64,000 bases of DNA from Microbulbifer variabilis (GCF_023716485.1 NZ_CP092418.1:665001-729000); one strand, 5' to 3'; positions 26,769-36,400 are shown, counted from the first letter of the stretch. Numbers and translations: made by a program. Notes: generated from the letters alone by a model not told the origin.

Positions 26769-27065
26769 ATGGATCTGGACCAAAGAGCCGCAGAGCGCGC
26801 GTTTCGCAAATGGGGCAAAGCCGCTACCTATGACAATGGTAGCGGTGCTGGGCCTATAGATTGCAAGGTGATCTTTGAGCAGGAGGTTGACGAGTTCGAG
26901 GAAGAGGAACGGCTGCGGGTAGCGCGTATTGAGTTGAGTTTGTTGGTCAGTGAAGTGGGTACTTACAGCTCAGGGGCGGTGGTTACGCTGGGTGGTGTGG
27001 CTTATACGGTACGTAAGCGGCTGGCGGATGATGGGGTGGTTTGGCGGGTGTTGGTGGATGGGTAG
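26769..27065 (+). CDS. Head-tail joining protein, FII-like candidate
   Basis: 98 residues (AAERAFRKWGKAATYD...VTLGGVAYTVRKRLADDGVVWRVLVDG), with the size, position and beta-rich tail end of gpFII-type connectors. It is the last head gene; the cassette array begins 140 bp later. From 27066 to 27153 I see no gene. Confidence 0.6.
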   Translation: MDLDQRAAERAFRKWGKAATYDNGSGAGPIDCKVIFEQEVDEFEEEERLRVARIELSLLVSEVGTYSSGAVVTLGGVAYTVRKRLADDGVVWRVLVDG

Positions 27066-27153
27066 CCCCAGCGGGTAGTTCAGCACAGGATTTATGATTA
27101 CCGTAATCTATTGAGTTAGTAGAAAATGATGGCGTGTTGGCGTAAATTTGTAT

Positions 27154-27209
27154 CAGAAATAGTAGTCAAGATAATAGTGGTCATGATGACCACTATATAA
27201 ATGTTATGC
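27154..27209 (+). other. Leader of cassette array 1 (attI-like candidate)
   Basis: This 56-bp segment aligns without gaps to 38968-39023. Both start CAGAAATAGTAG and have ATAGTG at offset 20 and GTTA.GC at offset 49. Between them lies a perfect 23-bp palindrome here (27174-27196, arms atagtggtcat). A possible promoter TTGTAT/GATAAT (27148-27175, 16-bp spacer) overlaps the left part. Confidence 0.6.
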
Positions 27210-27222
27210 ATCAGGAGAAATC

Positions 27223-27615
27223 ATGAACCCCGAAGTTTCTGATTGGATTGCGTTAACTGCATTGGTTACATCCTTTGTAGCTTACTTAGAGGCTAAGAAA
27301 GCTAATAAAACCGGTGAGGCTGTCAATGCCTTGCAAAAGGTAATTGAAGCCTCTGAAAAAACTCAGACCTATCTTCTTTACAGAGCAGAAGGCGGTGAGC
27401 GCCAACGAGAAAAAGAGTGGGACTTGGCCGAACGCTGGTCGCACGCTTCTTTTTTAATCTCACGAGTAAATATAGACTTATCTGTTCGCTTAACGGCTAA
27501 GAGTAAATTCTGGCGTAATCCTGATACTTGGGAAACTGACCTGAGAGCAAGTAAAGATATATCCCTTGAGTCGGTAACTCAGCATGCCAAACGACTCTTA
27601 GAGTCATATGCATAA
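27223..27615 (+). CDS. Cassette protein with N-terminal membrane anchor, unknown function
   Basis: This 130-residue protein begins with one membrane segment (about residues 8-20, IALTALVTSFVAY) and continues as a charged helical domain (EAKKANKTGEAVNALQKVIEASEKTQTYL). The start lies 20 bp after the cassette boundary with AGGAG upstream. The TAA stop is inside the R'' heptamer, as is usual for integron cassettes. The family is unknown to me. Confidence 0.75.
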   Translation: MNPEVSDWIALTALVTSFVAYLEAKKANKTGEAVNALQKVIEASEKTQTYLLYRAEGGERQREKEWDLAERWSHASFLISRVNIDLSVRLTAKSKFWRNPDTWETDLRASKDISLESVTQHAKRLLESYA

Positions 27616-27690
27616 CTATACGTTTAAACATGCACGCTAGGTGTGCTGGACTCAGCACTGCGTACTTCGCCGTTTAGCGCGGCGTTAAAA
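27610..27690 (+). repeat. attC site of array 1, cassette 1
   Basis: R'' GCATAAC (27610-27616) and R' GTTAAAA (27684-27690) bound an 81-nt site. L''/L' candidates are cgtttaaac and gtttagcg, with one unpaired base on the L'' side. Confidence 0.78.
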
Positions 27691-27706
27691 GTCATAAGGA
27701 GATATC

Positions 27707-28189
27707 GTGCAAGAAGTTTATGAAAGGGTATTTGTGACAAATGATATGTCATGCATACGAGGTAACGGAGATGTTGCTGTAGTTCACGCTTGTAAGAGTC
27801 CTTGCCATCAAGGACGAGTTGGGTATCGCGGTAAACTTCCAAGTGATCATCCAAACTATCTTGTACTTGAAGATGAATATGACTTGTTCTTAAACATAAT
27901 TGATCCTCCCGTGCCTTTGTTTAAGCCCCCTTTGTTCTCGCACTTCATGGATTATGCAATTAAGCATTGGAGTGCTGGACGTAAATTGATCATTCATTGC
28001 AACCAAGGCGAGTCAAGAGCACCTTCGTTGGCAATGCTATTTTTGGCGAAAGGCGCTTCTGTAATTGATAACACTTCGTTTGACAGTGCAAGGTTAATGT
28101 TTGAAGAGTTATACCCAAGGTATAATCCAGGCAAAGGTATAGAAACATATTTTTCTAAAAATTGGTCCGTTCTGGGCAGTGACTTTTAA
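27707..28189 (+). CDS. Cassette-encoded PTP-loop (dual-specificity-like) phosphatase
   Basis: This 160-residue protein carries HCNQGESR at residues 97-104, an exact HC(X5)R phosphatase loop (Cys98, Arg104), after a hydrophobic strand (RKLIIHC) and before a helix (APSLAMLFLA). A possible general acid Asp lies in NIIDPPVP (residues 63-70). The GTG start has AAGGAG 5 bp upstream. The stop lies in R''. It may act on phosphoproteins or on small phosphorylated ligands. Confidence 0.8.
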   Translation: MQEVYERVFVTNDMSCIRGNGDVAVVHACKSPCHQGRVGYRGKLPSDHPNYLVLEDEYDLFLNIIDPPVPLFKPPLFSHFMDYAIKHWSAGRKLIIHCNQGESRAPSLAMLFLAKGASVIDNTSFDSARLMFEELYPRYNPGKGIETYFSKNWSVLGSDF

Positions 28190-28276
28190 CAAGGCGATAA
28201 ATTTCGTTACGCCCTTACAGGGTTTCATCGGACATGCTACGCTGCGCTTCACATGCCGATTGTCACGGTGTTATAA
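28184..28276 (+). repeat. attC site of array 1, cassette 2
   Basis: R'' TTTTAAC (28184-28190) and R' GTTATAA (28270-28276) bound 93 nt. An inner stem atcgg-a-catg / catgccgat has one extrahelical A. The outer L''/L' pairing is poor, so the site may be weakened. Confidence 0.65.
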
Positions 28277-28294
28277 GCCAGAAGGAATCAAAAA

Positions 28295-28609
28295 ATGACT
28301 GTAAAAATTACTAGAAAAGGGAATGGTCTTAACGATCTATTAAAGAAGGTTAAAGAAAACTCAGGACAGCACCAAGTTAGCTTTTCTGAAATGTTCAACC
28401 CTCAATTTATATCTGCGAATTCTGAGTTTTCTGACATAGATTCTTTATTTCAGGCAGGCGGCTTTAAGGTTGAGTCTAAAGAAGACTTTGAGGCCATACC
28501 GGATCAAGAGTGGGAAGAATTCATCGTTGCTAATACCTCTTTCAAATCTTGGGTAGATATGCATCAGGCAGCGGAGTCGGCTTACATGAAAAAGAAACTG
28601 GGCTTATAA
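28295..28609 (+). CDS. Small cassette protein of unknown function
   Basis: 104 residues (MTVKITRKGNGLNDLLKKVKENSGQHQVSFSEMFNPQF...), soluble and acidic with a conserved-looking DFEAIPDQEWEEFI segment. From memory, similar short proteins are frequent in integron cassettes; I cannot verify this here. The stop codon lies in the R'' heptamer TTATAAC. Confidence 0.72.
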   Translation: MTVKITRKGNGLNDLLKKVKENSGQHQVSFSEMFNPQFISANSEFSDIDSLFQAGGFKVESKEDFEAIPDQEWEEFIVANTSFKSWVDMHQAAESAYMKKKLGL

Positions 28610-28640
28610 CAAGTTGCTCAATTTCGTTTTGAGGTGCCTT
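28604..28640 (+). repeat. Truncated or decayed attC at the right end of array 1
   Basis: R'' TTATAAC (28604-28610) is intact and matches its cassette start, but no convincing L' or R' follows. Sequence up to 28767 shows no gene and no clear structure. Confidence 0.5.
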
Positions 28641-28767
28641 AAAGTGATATACTTATAAAGATGAAAATTTTATAGGTCATAATAGCCAAAGACCGTAAAG
28701 TCCGATTAAGGGCGTTCGTTACTTTTAGCTTTATTTGTAGAGGCTAGATACAAAAGGATAGGAAGCT

Positions 28768-29181
28768 GTGAGAATTGATATTGAATATTTAAAGGAACTA
28801 CTGGGTATTATTCTGGACCATGATAAGCCAGATTTTAATATCGGCCTCGACAAGATAAATCCCCTGTGGAACGATGATGATAAGTTGAATAAGCTTGTTT
28901 TTCATCTGGAGATCCTCAACGATCAGGGGCTAATAAAAAGCACAAACGGAAGTAGTAGTCTTGGGTTTAGAAGAGCCTCTGATGGCAGTGTTATGGTCGG
29001 TGTTATTCCTCTCAGATTGACAGCCGACGGTCATCAATTTGCTTCTGATTTATCAAAGCCTGGTGTTCTGGAGAAGCTTAAGACATCGTTTCAAGACTCG
29101 GGGCCGACAGAAACTGTCAAATTGGTTTTTGCCCTTGGGAAAAAAGCTATAGATAGAAAACTTGCTGAATTGTCGGAGTAG
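28768..29181 (+). CDS. DUF2513-like protein at the edge of array 1
   Basis: This 137-residue protein (MRIDIEYLKELLGIILDHDKPDF...GVIPLRLTADGHQFASDL...GKKAIDRKLAEL) resembles DUF2513 proteins, common in prophages and mobile elements, of unknown function. It may be a fourth cassette that lost its attC or an independent cargo gene. It starts at a GTG with AGGAT upstream. Confidence 0.65.
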   Translation: MRIDIEYLKELLGIILDHDKPDFNIGLDKINPLWNDDDKLNKLVFHLEILNDQGLIKSTNGSSSLGFRRASDGSVMVGVIPLRLTADGHQFASDLSKPGVLEKLKTSFQDSGPTETVKLVFALGKKAIDRKLAELSE

Positions 29182-29266
29182 GTAAGATGGAGCAATGATG
29201 TGAGCTAAAGCACCTTGGGGATTTAAAAATGTCTATTTAATAAGGCTCTACTCATAATATGTTTTC

Positions 29267-29290
29267 AAACCCGCACCAGCGGGTTTTTTT
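29267..29290 (+). terminator. Terminator between array 1 and the tail genes
   Basis: Stem aaacccgc/gcgggttt, loop acca, then a T run. Late transcription must read through this to reach the tail genes, which fits an antitermination mechanism, or tail genes have another promoter not identified. Confidence 0.85.
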
Positions 29291-29318
29291 ATGCCTAAAA
29301 CTCCTGGAGCACACCCCA

Positions 29319-29726
29319 ATGACCCAACGCATCACTATCCGCGATGCCGTTTTAAACAAGCTGCAAACCCTATCCGGCTACACATTTCCACCACCTGGCA
29401 CTACAGAAGAAATTGACTCAAGAAAGCTACCAGCCATTGTGGTGGGCTTTGCAACTGAAAACATCGAGCACGAAATGTATGGAGGTTCAGATCGGCAGCT
29501 GGATTTAACTGTTGCCGCCGTAGTGAAGAGTCGCGGTGATGTGTATGCCGCTCTGGATCAGGCGGCCGAAGATATTGAGCTCGCACTGCAGGAATCTGCT
29601 TTAGACAAAACCTGTGACTTATTTCTGCTTATTCAGACGCAATTTGCACTCGACGAAGATCACCCTTTAGGCGAGGTCCGATTGACCTATAGGGCCCAGT
29701 ATTCCACTGAACCCTCAGCCCTTTAA
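29319..29726 (+). CDS. Tail terminator protein, gpU-like
   Basis: About 135 residues from ATG 29319 (TQRITIRDAVLNKLQTLSGY...LPAIVVGFATENIEHEMYGGSDRQLDLTVAAVVK). The size, position before the tail tube and the ExE-mid-beta pattern match lambda-type tail terminators. A longer start at 29259 lies in the preceding terminator and is rejected. Confidence 0.72.
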   Translation: MTQRITIRDAVLNKLQTLSGYTFPPPGTTEEIDSRKLPAIVVGFATENIEHEMYGGSDRQLDLTVAAVVKSRGDVYAALDQAAEDIELALQESALDKTCDLFLLIQTQFALDEDHPLGEVRLTYRAQYSTEPSAL

Positions 29727-29752
29727 CCCAACAACTCAATAAGGTCTTAACT

Positions 29753-30166
29753 ATGGCACAAGGTTACAAAACAAAATTTTCCCGCAGTGATGATGGCAGC
29801 TCCTATACGCCAGTAGCTGGGATGCTGGATATTGATCCTGGTGAGGAGTCACGCGGTTCTGTTGAAATGACACCGATTGATGGCACCAGTGGCTATATGG
29901 ACTACGACCCATCAGGGCTACGTGATGCCGGCGAGGTTTCCATTACTTTGATCTGGAAAGAGACAGATAGCGGCCAGCAGGCACTGCGGGCAGATTACGA
30001 CTCCGATACCAATAAGTATTACCAGATTGAATATCCTGAAGGTACCAAGGTGGAATTCACCGGCCATATTATCGGCTGGGGTAAGGCCGTACCCAAGGAT
30101 GACAAGATCACCCGCACCGTGAAGTTCAAAATCTCTGGTAAACCCACAGTAACCGCAGGCAGCTAG
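29753..30166 (+). CDS. Major tail tube protein
   Basis: This 137-residue protein (AQGYKTKFSRSDDGSSYTPVAGMLDIDPGEESRGSVEMTPIDGT...EYPEGTKVEFTGHIIGWG) has the pattern of lambda gpV-like or HK97-like tail tube proteins. It precedes the tail chaperone pair as in other siphophages. Confidence 0.85.
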   Translation: MAQGYKTKFSRSDDGSSYTPVAGMLDIDPGEESRGSVEMTPIDGTSGYMDYDPSGLRDAGEVSITLIWKETDSGQQALRADYDSDTNKYYQIEYPEGTKVEFTGHIIGWGKAVPKDDKITRTVKFKISGKPTVTAGS

Positions 30167-30168
30167 CA

Positions 30169-30594
30169 ATGAATTTAGTTCCTACCCCTATTTTAGAATC
30201 CGAAACCGTTGTATTTGGTCAACAGGAAGTAGAGTTATTTGAGCTGAGTGCCTACCACCGCTGTGAATATCTGCAGAAGACTACCGAAGATATTCCACTG
30301 CCGCAGGATGAAGAGTTGCCGGAAACTGAGCTGGAAAACTTTGGCCAGCTTTGGGCGTTTCGTGCAGGGGAGGTGAGCAAAAAATTGCTGCTGGTAGCCT
30401 ATGCCATCTGGATGAAGCCAGATTGCCAGGCATCACTGGAACAGATCCATCAGGGCTTAATCCGCAGCGTTACCCCTAAGTTGATTGACCAGCTCTATAT
30501 CCCTGCTGCAAAGCTATCCGGGCTTTTTGTCGATGTTCAAACTGAGAAAGCGGATAGTGAAACAGAAAGCGAGGAAGCCGAAAAAAAAGGCTAG
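30169..30594 (+). CDS. Tail assembly chaperone, gpG-like
   Basis: This 141-residue protein has an acidic Glu-rich C-terminus (EKADSETESEEAEKKG). It ends two codons after an A8 run, where a -1 slip would join it to the next frame, as lambda G and GT do. Confidence 0.8.
   Translation: MNLVPTPILESETVVFGQQEVELFELSAYHRCEYLQKTTEDIPLPQDEELPETELENFGQLWAFRAGEVSKKLLLVAYAIWMKPDCQASLEQIHQGLIRSVTPKLIDQLYIPAAKLSGLFVDVQTEKADSETESEEAEKKG
30582..30588 (+). other. Programmed -1 frameshift slippery site (G to GT)
   Basis: A AAA AAA, in the zero frame of the G-like gene, lies in a run of eight A (30581-30588) two codons before the TAG at 30592. The following frame is -1 and has no stop until 30860. Confidence 0.78.
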
Positions 30595-30860
30595 TGCCGG
30601 GTTTTCACTTTGCCCGGCAGCTCGCACGGGATTTTAACCGTCCCGACTATTTCAATATGTTGCGCTCCATGAGTTCTACCGAGTTCGACCACTGGTATGA
30701 ATATCACTCTGAACGCCCTCTAAACACCGAAGTCCAGCAGTGGCAGCTAGCCCACATTGCCGCCGGCACCTTGGGGGGCAAAGTCTCTAACTTCCTACCT
30801 CAGCCGCACAAGCCCAAAACCGTGCAGCAGCAAATCGCAATCTGGAATTCCATGAGCTGA
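30594..30860 (+). CDS. gpT-like extension of the tail chaperone, expressed by frameshift
   Basis: About 88 residues (PGFHFARQLARDFNRPDYFNMLRSMSSTEFDHWYEYHSERPL). The GTG at 30594 has no ribosome site of its own, so it is probably made only as a G-T fusion through the slippery A run. Confidence 0.75.
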   Translation: MPGFHFARQLARDFNRPDYFNMLRSMSSTEFDHWYEYHSERPLNTEVQQWQLAHIAAGTLGGKVSNFLPQPHKPKTVQQQIAIWNSMS

Positions 30861-30863
30861 GCA

Positions 30864-33080
30864 ATGGCAAAACAAACTTCCATGGCCACCATGGTGGCGA
30901 ACCTGGAGCTGCGCTCCACTCAATACAAACGTGAGATGGCCCAAGCGGCCGCGCGCAATAAACAACTCACCCGTGAAATAAAATCCACCAGTGCCGCTGG
31001 GGATGTATTCGGCCGCTCTATGCGTGGTGCCGCCCAAGGGGTCGCCGCTATCGATGGCCCTTTGGGCGGTGTTTCTGGTCGAGTCGGTGCGCTTAATGGC
31101 CTGTTGACCAGCGGTGCCAGTAGCTGGGCATTATTTGGGGCAGGGGTCGCTGGGGTTACCGCTGTTTTCTATCAGAGCATTCGCGCTGGTGAGGAGATGG
31201 AGCGGCAGCAACTCAAGATTGAGGCCCTGCTTAAAGCGACCGGCAGTGCTAGCGGCCGCACTGCACAGCAGTTAGATGATCAGGCTCGATCGGTTGCCCG
31301 CGCTACCCTGGCCAGTGTCACCGGCATTCGTGAAGCCCAAGGTGTGCTCATAACCTTTAAGGGCGTGCAGGGGCCTGTCTTCGATGACGCTATCCGGCTG
31401 AGTCAGGATTTATCGGCCGTTATGGGTGGCGATGCCAAGAGTGCCGCTTTGCAACTCGGTAAGGCATTAGAGGAGCCATCCACTGGATTGACCGCCCTGA
31501 AGCGCGCCGGGGTCAGTTTTACCGAGCAAGAAAAAGAGCAGATTAAAACCCTGGAGCAGTCAGGCCGTGTGGCAGAAGCCCAACGCATGATTTTGCTTAA
31601 GCTGGAGCAGCAGGTCGGCGGCGCCGGTGCGGCTGAAGCTGGAGGTCTTACCGGTGCTACTGATTCTTTAGGACAGGCCTGGCAGGAGTTTTTGGAAGGC
31701 CTCAGTGAAACCAGCGGCTCGACCAGTATTGCCACGGCAGGTATTCAGAAGCTCACCGGAGTAGTGGATACCCTGCGCCGAGGTCTTGCCCCCACTGAGG
31801 AAGAAGAGCAGCGCAATCAATTTGCCAAGCTTCATAGTCAGTTAGTGTCGCACCAGCACTTGATGGCCAAGGCGGAAAAAGAAGGCGTTCAAGTTCAGTT
31901 CGAAATTCACAAATATAAAGCCGAGAAGATACTCGCACAGCTCGACGAACTGCAGAATGCACAAATAGCCGCACAGAAAAAGCGGCAGGAGGAAGAGCGG
32001 ATAGCCGAGGAGGCTGCCGCTGCGGCCAGGGAGCAGGCAGAGCGCGATCGTATCGCCCAACAGCGTGCCATGGCGGAAGAGGCCGGTGGTGCTCAGTTAA
32101 TCCAGCTGGATCAATTCCTGGCTGACCAACAAGGAAAAATCCAACTCGACCACGAACAGAGGCTACAGCAAATCGCCGCGCTTCAGGTTGCCGAGGAGGA
32201 ACTGACAAAGCGGGGATTCGAATCCATTGAAGCGCTGCGGGCGGAATATTCTGAGCGCGAGAAGGCCCGCTATCAAATGGCGCTGGCAGAAGAGCAGTCA
32301 CGGTCAGCCAATGATGGCGGGGAAGGCAGTCAAGTCGGGGCTGACGGCCTAACCGATGCGGAGCGCCAGCGAATCACTGCACGTTTGGAAACGCTCCAGC
32401 TTTCCTGGCTCACCGAGATGGAGCAACTGCAGGTTCAGCAAGATGAGGAAATGGCCCTGCTGGATCAGGCCTACGCCAAGAAGCTCATCAATCATGATGA
32501 CTATGAGCGCAAGCTTACTCTGCTGGAAGGTAAGCACGCTAAGCAGAGGGAAAAGCTCGAACAGGTTAGCAGCAAGAACCGTTGGAAGGCGTTCGGCGGT
32601 GCGATGGATATGATGCTGGGTATCTCGAATACCGGCAGTAAAAAACTTTTCAAGATTCAGAAAGCGCTCAGTCTGGCCAAAGCTGCCGCAACCCTCCCGA
32701 GTGCAATTATCGAGTCTTATAACAACAGTGGGGGGTATCCCTGGGGTATTCCTGCAGCGGTCGCAATGGCTGCAGCTGGCGCGGCTCAAATTGCTCAAAT
32801 CAAGAGTGCTTCCTTTGATGGTGGCGCTAGCGCTTCCAGTGTGAGTACTGGCGGTGCGGTAGCGAGCACACCATCAGAGAGTTTTGCCGCTTCTAATGAT
32901 GACGGTTTTGTAGAGGGCGATTCACAACAGCCTGGCACGGTTGTGAACCTGACGATACAAGGCGATTTAATCGGAGATAACGCACAAACCATTGCCGATA
33001 AATTAACAACCATGTTTGCGGAGCAGGATTTGGTAGCAATCCCCGAGGATAGTCGCCAAGCACAAATACTCAGGGGATAG
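30864..33080 (+). CDS. Tail length tape measure protein
   Basis: This 738-residue protein has an N-terminal helical region (ANLELRSTQYKREMAQAAARNKQLTREIKST), a Gly-rich hydrophobic stretch (about 70-110), and a long Gln/Glu-rich coiled coil (about 300-500). A C-terminal segment with a hydrophobic helix (YPWGIPAAVAMAAAGAAQIAQIK) closes it. Position after the G/GT pair confirms the role. It sets tail length and is injected ahead of DNA. Confidence 0.9.
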   Translation: MAKQTSMATMVANLELRSTQYKREMAQAAARNKQLTREIKSTSAAGDVFGRSMRGAAQGVAAIDGPLGGVSGRVGALNGLLTSGASSWALFGAGVAGVTAVFYQSIRAGEEMERQQLKIEALLKATGSASGRTAQQLDDQARSVARATLASVTGIREAQGVLITFKGVQGPVFDDAIRLSQDLSAVMGGDAKSAALQLGKALEEPSTGLTALKRAGVSFTEQEKEQIKTLEQSGRVAEAQRMILLKLEQQVGGAGAAEAGGLTGATDSLGQAWQEFLEGLSETSGSTSIATAGIQKLTGVVDTLRRGLAPTEEEEQRNQFAKLHSQLVSHQHLMAKAEKEGVQVQFEIHKYKAEKILAQLDELQNAQIAAQKKRQEEERIAEEAAAAAREQAERDRIAQQRAMAEEAGGAQLIQLDQFLADQQGKIQLDHEQRLQQIAALQVAEEELTKRGFESIEALRAEYSEREKARYQMALAEEQSRSANDGGEGSQVGADGLTDAERQRITARLETLQLSWLTEMEQLQVQQDEEMALLDQAYAKKLINHDDYERKLTLLEGKHAKQREKLEQVSSKNRWKAFGGAMDMMLGISNTGSKKLFKIQKALSLAKAAATLPSAIIESYNNSGGYPWGIPAAVAMAAAGAAQIAQIKSASFDGGASASSVSTGGAVASTPSESFAASNDDGFVEGDSQQPGTVVNLTIQGDLIGDNAQTIADKLTTMFAEQDLVAIPEDSRQAQILRG

Positions 33081-33083
33081 AAA

Positions 33084-33479
33084 ATGCTAATTCAATACAC
33101 ACCTACACGGTTATTAGTGGGTGATGGCAGTGATTATCAGATTGAATCAAAACTGAAGCGTTATGACTGTAACGATCGTCCCGAGGGTAAAGAACACACA
33201 TCGCTCAGCGGTAAAACAGAATACACAATCTACCGTCTCGAAGAGGAATATTCTTGTCAGACAGTACCGCTAAGCCTCACCCATACAGAGTTAGCGCGTT
33301 GGCGAGAGTTTAAAAGAAGCTGTGCTTTCGGTGAATTTTTCATCTTCGATGCTTACGGCACTGCAGACACTCCTGATTTCCCCCAAATCGTTCAACTGAA
33401 ATATAAATCCTTCAAAGAAAAGCGCGAGAAAGACGGCCGCTTTATTTTTTCTTTTACTACCGTTCAAGTCATCGCTTAA
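33084..33479 (+). CDS. Minor tail protein of unknown type
   Basis: 131 residues, beta-rich (VPLSLTHTELARWREFKRSCAFGEFFIFDAYGTADTPDFPQ...). It lies between tape measure and tail-tip protein, the position of distal tail or lambda M/L-type proteins. The family is not certain. Confidence 0.7.
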   Translation: MLIQYTPTRLLVGDGSDYQIESKLKRYDCNDRPEGKEHTSLSGKTEYTIYRLEEEYSCQTVPLSLTHTELARWREFKRSCAFGEFFIFDAYGTADTPDFPQIVQLKYKSFKEKREKDGRFIFSFTTVQVIA

Positions 33480-33481
33480 CT

Positions 33482-36400
33482 ATGCGCAACAACTCAGAAA
33501 CTTTTGACCTGTACAATCAGGCTGCACAGCGTGAGCTGCGCCTGGTGATTGAGATCGGTTTTGACCTGCCGCTTTATATCACCAGCCACAACGATATTCC
33601 CAGTCTTCCTGCCAATGCCGTGCTTGGTGCACTGAAAAAATGCAGTGCCACCAGCCAGAGAATAATTCCCGAGCAGGGCCGCGCAGAGATTGGGGCTATT
33701 TCCTTTGAGGTGGTGGATATCAATGGTCTGCTGTCTTATGTGCTGCGCGATGAGCTGGAACAGGGAAACGGTATCAAAGGGCGCTCGGTGCGTTTATACC
33801 AAGGCTTTGCCGGGCTCGACTGGGCGGATTTCCGCCTGGAGCAAACCCAGATTGCCGAGGAATCTATTGCCTACGCCGAGGGTGTTTACCGAGTGCGCTG
33901 CCGGGATATTCAGCGAGAGATGCGCCGCGATATTTTTGTGCCCAATAGCACGCGCCTGGCTGCCAATTTCTCCAAGACAGCCAGCACCCTGTGGGTATTC
34001 GATACCAGTTCCTTTGAACCTAATCCTCATACCGCGGCTTATGGTGATGCTCCTAACCAATCGGTCTACTACCTGAAGATTAAATATCAGGACGGCTTCG
34101 AGATTGTGCGAGCCACCGGCAAAACAGGGAATAGTTTCACCGGCTGTACGCGTGGATTGTTCGGCACCTTTGCCCGCGACCATGCGTTGCCAGAAGACAG
34201 CGGCGATGAGAGTGGCGTTGAGATAGAGGAGTTTGTTTATTTGGAGGGACCGGGCCCCCAGCTTGCCTATGCACTGCTGACCGGGAAGATTCTCGGCACC
34301 AATAACGTACTGCCCTCTAATTGGCACTTGGGCATAGATCCCGCCTTTGTGGTACAGGACGAGTTCGAAAATATCGGGGCAGATTGGTACAAGCCCAGTG
34401 ACCACCGCAAGGGCAAGATCCTGCGCTTTGATGGCCTGGAAAAAACCGATGGCAAAAAGTTTATCGAGACCGAAATCAATTTATTGCTCGGTGCCTTTAT
34501 GCCAGTCAATGCCGCCGGCCAGCTGGGCTTTCGCCGTATGGCTGGAGTGCTGGCTGAATCCGGCACAGTGGCAACCATCAGCCCTGATGATGTCAGTAGC
34601 CTGGGGGAATTGAAATACAACTTAGCCGGGGTGCATAACGCCTTCTCAGTGCAGTGGAGTTGGTTTGAGCAGCCGGGATTCGACGGCAAGTTCCTGCGTT
34701 CGAATAATCTAATTGATGCGGACTCTATTTCCACCCATGGCGAGGCCAAGCCGCTCGCTCTGAAATTTCGGGGGCTGCACAATTCCCGGCATACCTATAC
34801 CACCCTTAAAAATACCTTTGATGCCCTGCGCGATCGGTTCGCCGGGCCTCCCCTTACTCTGCGCCTGGGGTTACTACCCAGCAAGAACGATTTGGAAGTT
34901 GGGGACATAGTACGGGTTAGCCTGCCGCAATTGCGCGACCACTCGCAAAATGTGTCGGGTGGTATTTTAGATCGCGCCATGGAAGTGCAGCGCATCAATG
35001 TCGATCAGGTCAGCGGAGCGGTGTCCGTTGATTTGTTTGGCAGCTACCAGCCTGCTTCAGCGGTGCCTGACCAGCCTAGCGGCAGCACTTCTACAGGAGA
35101 GCTACCCGACAGCTGGTATAGCGCAGAGGGCACAGAGATGACCGCCGCCGGCCTCGCTATCGATGCCAGTGGCTTCCTCACCGCTAACGGCACTCTATAC
35201 GGTGCGGATAACAGCCGCACGGTATTTTATTACCTGGGAGACTTAGCCATTCCCGCAGGCCGCACACTGTTTGTCAGCGACAATGTTGAATTACATGTGC
35301 GCGGTGTTCTGCAAATAGACGGTACTTTGCGCGGTGTCCCCAGTAATGGGGGGCGTGGTTTTCTGGGCTCTTGTCGCGGTGGTGGTGGGCGCGTATCTGG
35401 AATTGGCGCCACCAACCGCACTATGTACAACCGTATTCGCGGCCAAATTGTGGTCGGTCGCAATTCCGTCATGCCACCGCTCAATATTGAGAATAATGGC
35501 GGAGAGCTGCAAGGTATCCCCGAGGATATGCGCGGTACCGGCGGCGCCCGTGGGGGAAATAGTTATTACTACCTGCGCGGCGATCAGAGCTATGAAAATA
35601 GCGGCTACGGTGGTTCTGGCGGCCAGGGTGGGGCGAGTCTGGTTATCGTCGCACGGGGTATCGCCCTAGGTGTGAGTGGAACTATTAACACCTCTGGGGG
35701 CAATGGCAGTGGCGGCAGCCTGGGAACTGGTATCCAGAAGATTCCCGGCGGTAGTGGTGGCGGTGGTGCGCCTGGCGGTATTGTTTTATTAGTGGACGGT
35801 ACCCAAAACCCCATGCCGGTACTGACCAATAGCCGCATAGTGGCCTGTTATGGCAGTAGCCCGAGCAGTCCCGGTACTGCCGGCCAGGGGGGCACCTGCT
35901 TGGGTACAGCAGCCGCGCGCGTATTATTTGTGCCCAAATCCCGCACACCCTATCCAGATCCAGAAGATCCCGCGCTAGACCCCGATTTACAGGCTGCGCT
36001 AGAGGCTGCAGAGGAAGCCAAGGCTGATGCACAAAAGGCCCTTGAAGATCTTGGCAATATTTCTGCAGACGGTGTGCTGCACATCAATGAAAAACTGCAG
36101 CTGATCCGCGAATACAGCCAGCTAATAAACGATCAAGTGAAGCTGGATGCGCTGGCCAGTAATTTCGGCACTGCGCTCGATCCCAAACGGGCGGCGTTTA
36201 CGAATGCTTTGACCGCGCTGACAAGCTATCTGCAAGGGTTAATTCCAGCCTGGGATAACCGACAAGAAAATACTCCGGTAAGCCGCACCCTATTTGATAG
36301 CAATTGGACCTACGCCTACGACCAAAAAACAGCACTGCATAATGCCGTAGTGGAGGCGACCCGCAGCAAAGCCTTTGACGCTACCCGCAATATCATTGGC

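Larger units (their letters stand above)
27204..28610 (+). mobile_element. Integron cassette array 1 (three cassettes) without integrase
   Basis: Cassette 1 is 27204-27684, cassette 2 is 27685-28270 and cassette 3 starts at 28271. R' at the cassette start and R'' at the cassette end are exact reverse complements each time: GTTATGC/GCATAAC, GTTAAAA/TTTTAAC and GTTATAA/TTATAAC. This is the signature of cassettes that were once closed circles. The third attC is decayed. All genes face the late transcription direction. Confidence 0.88.

Noticed and set aside
33690..34782. Several long frames on both strands within the tail-tip gene
   Set aside because: They are shadows of a strongly biased 1613-codon gene.
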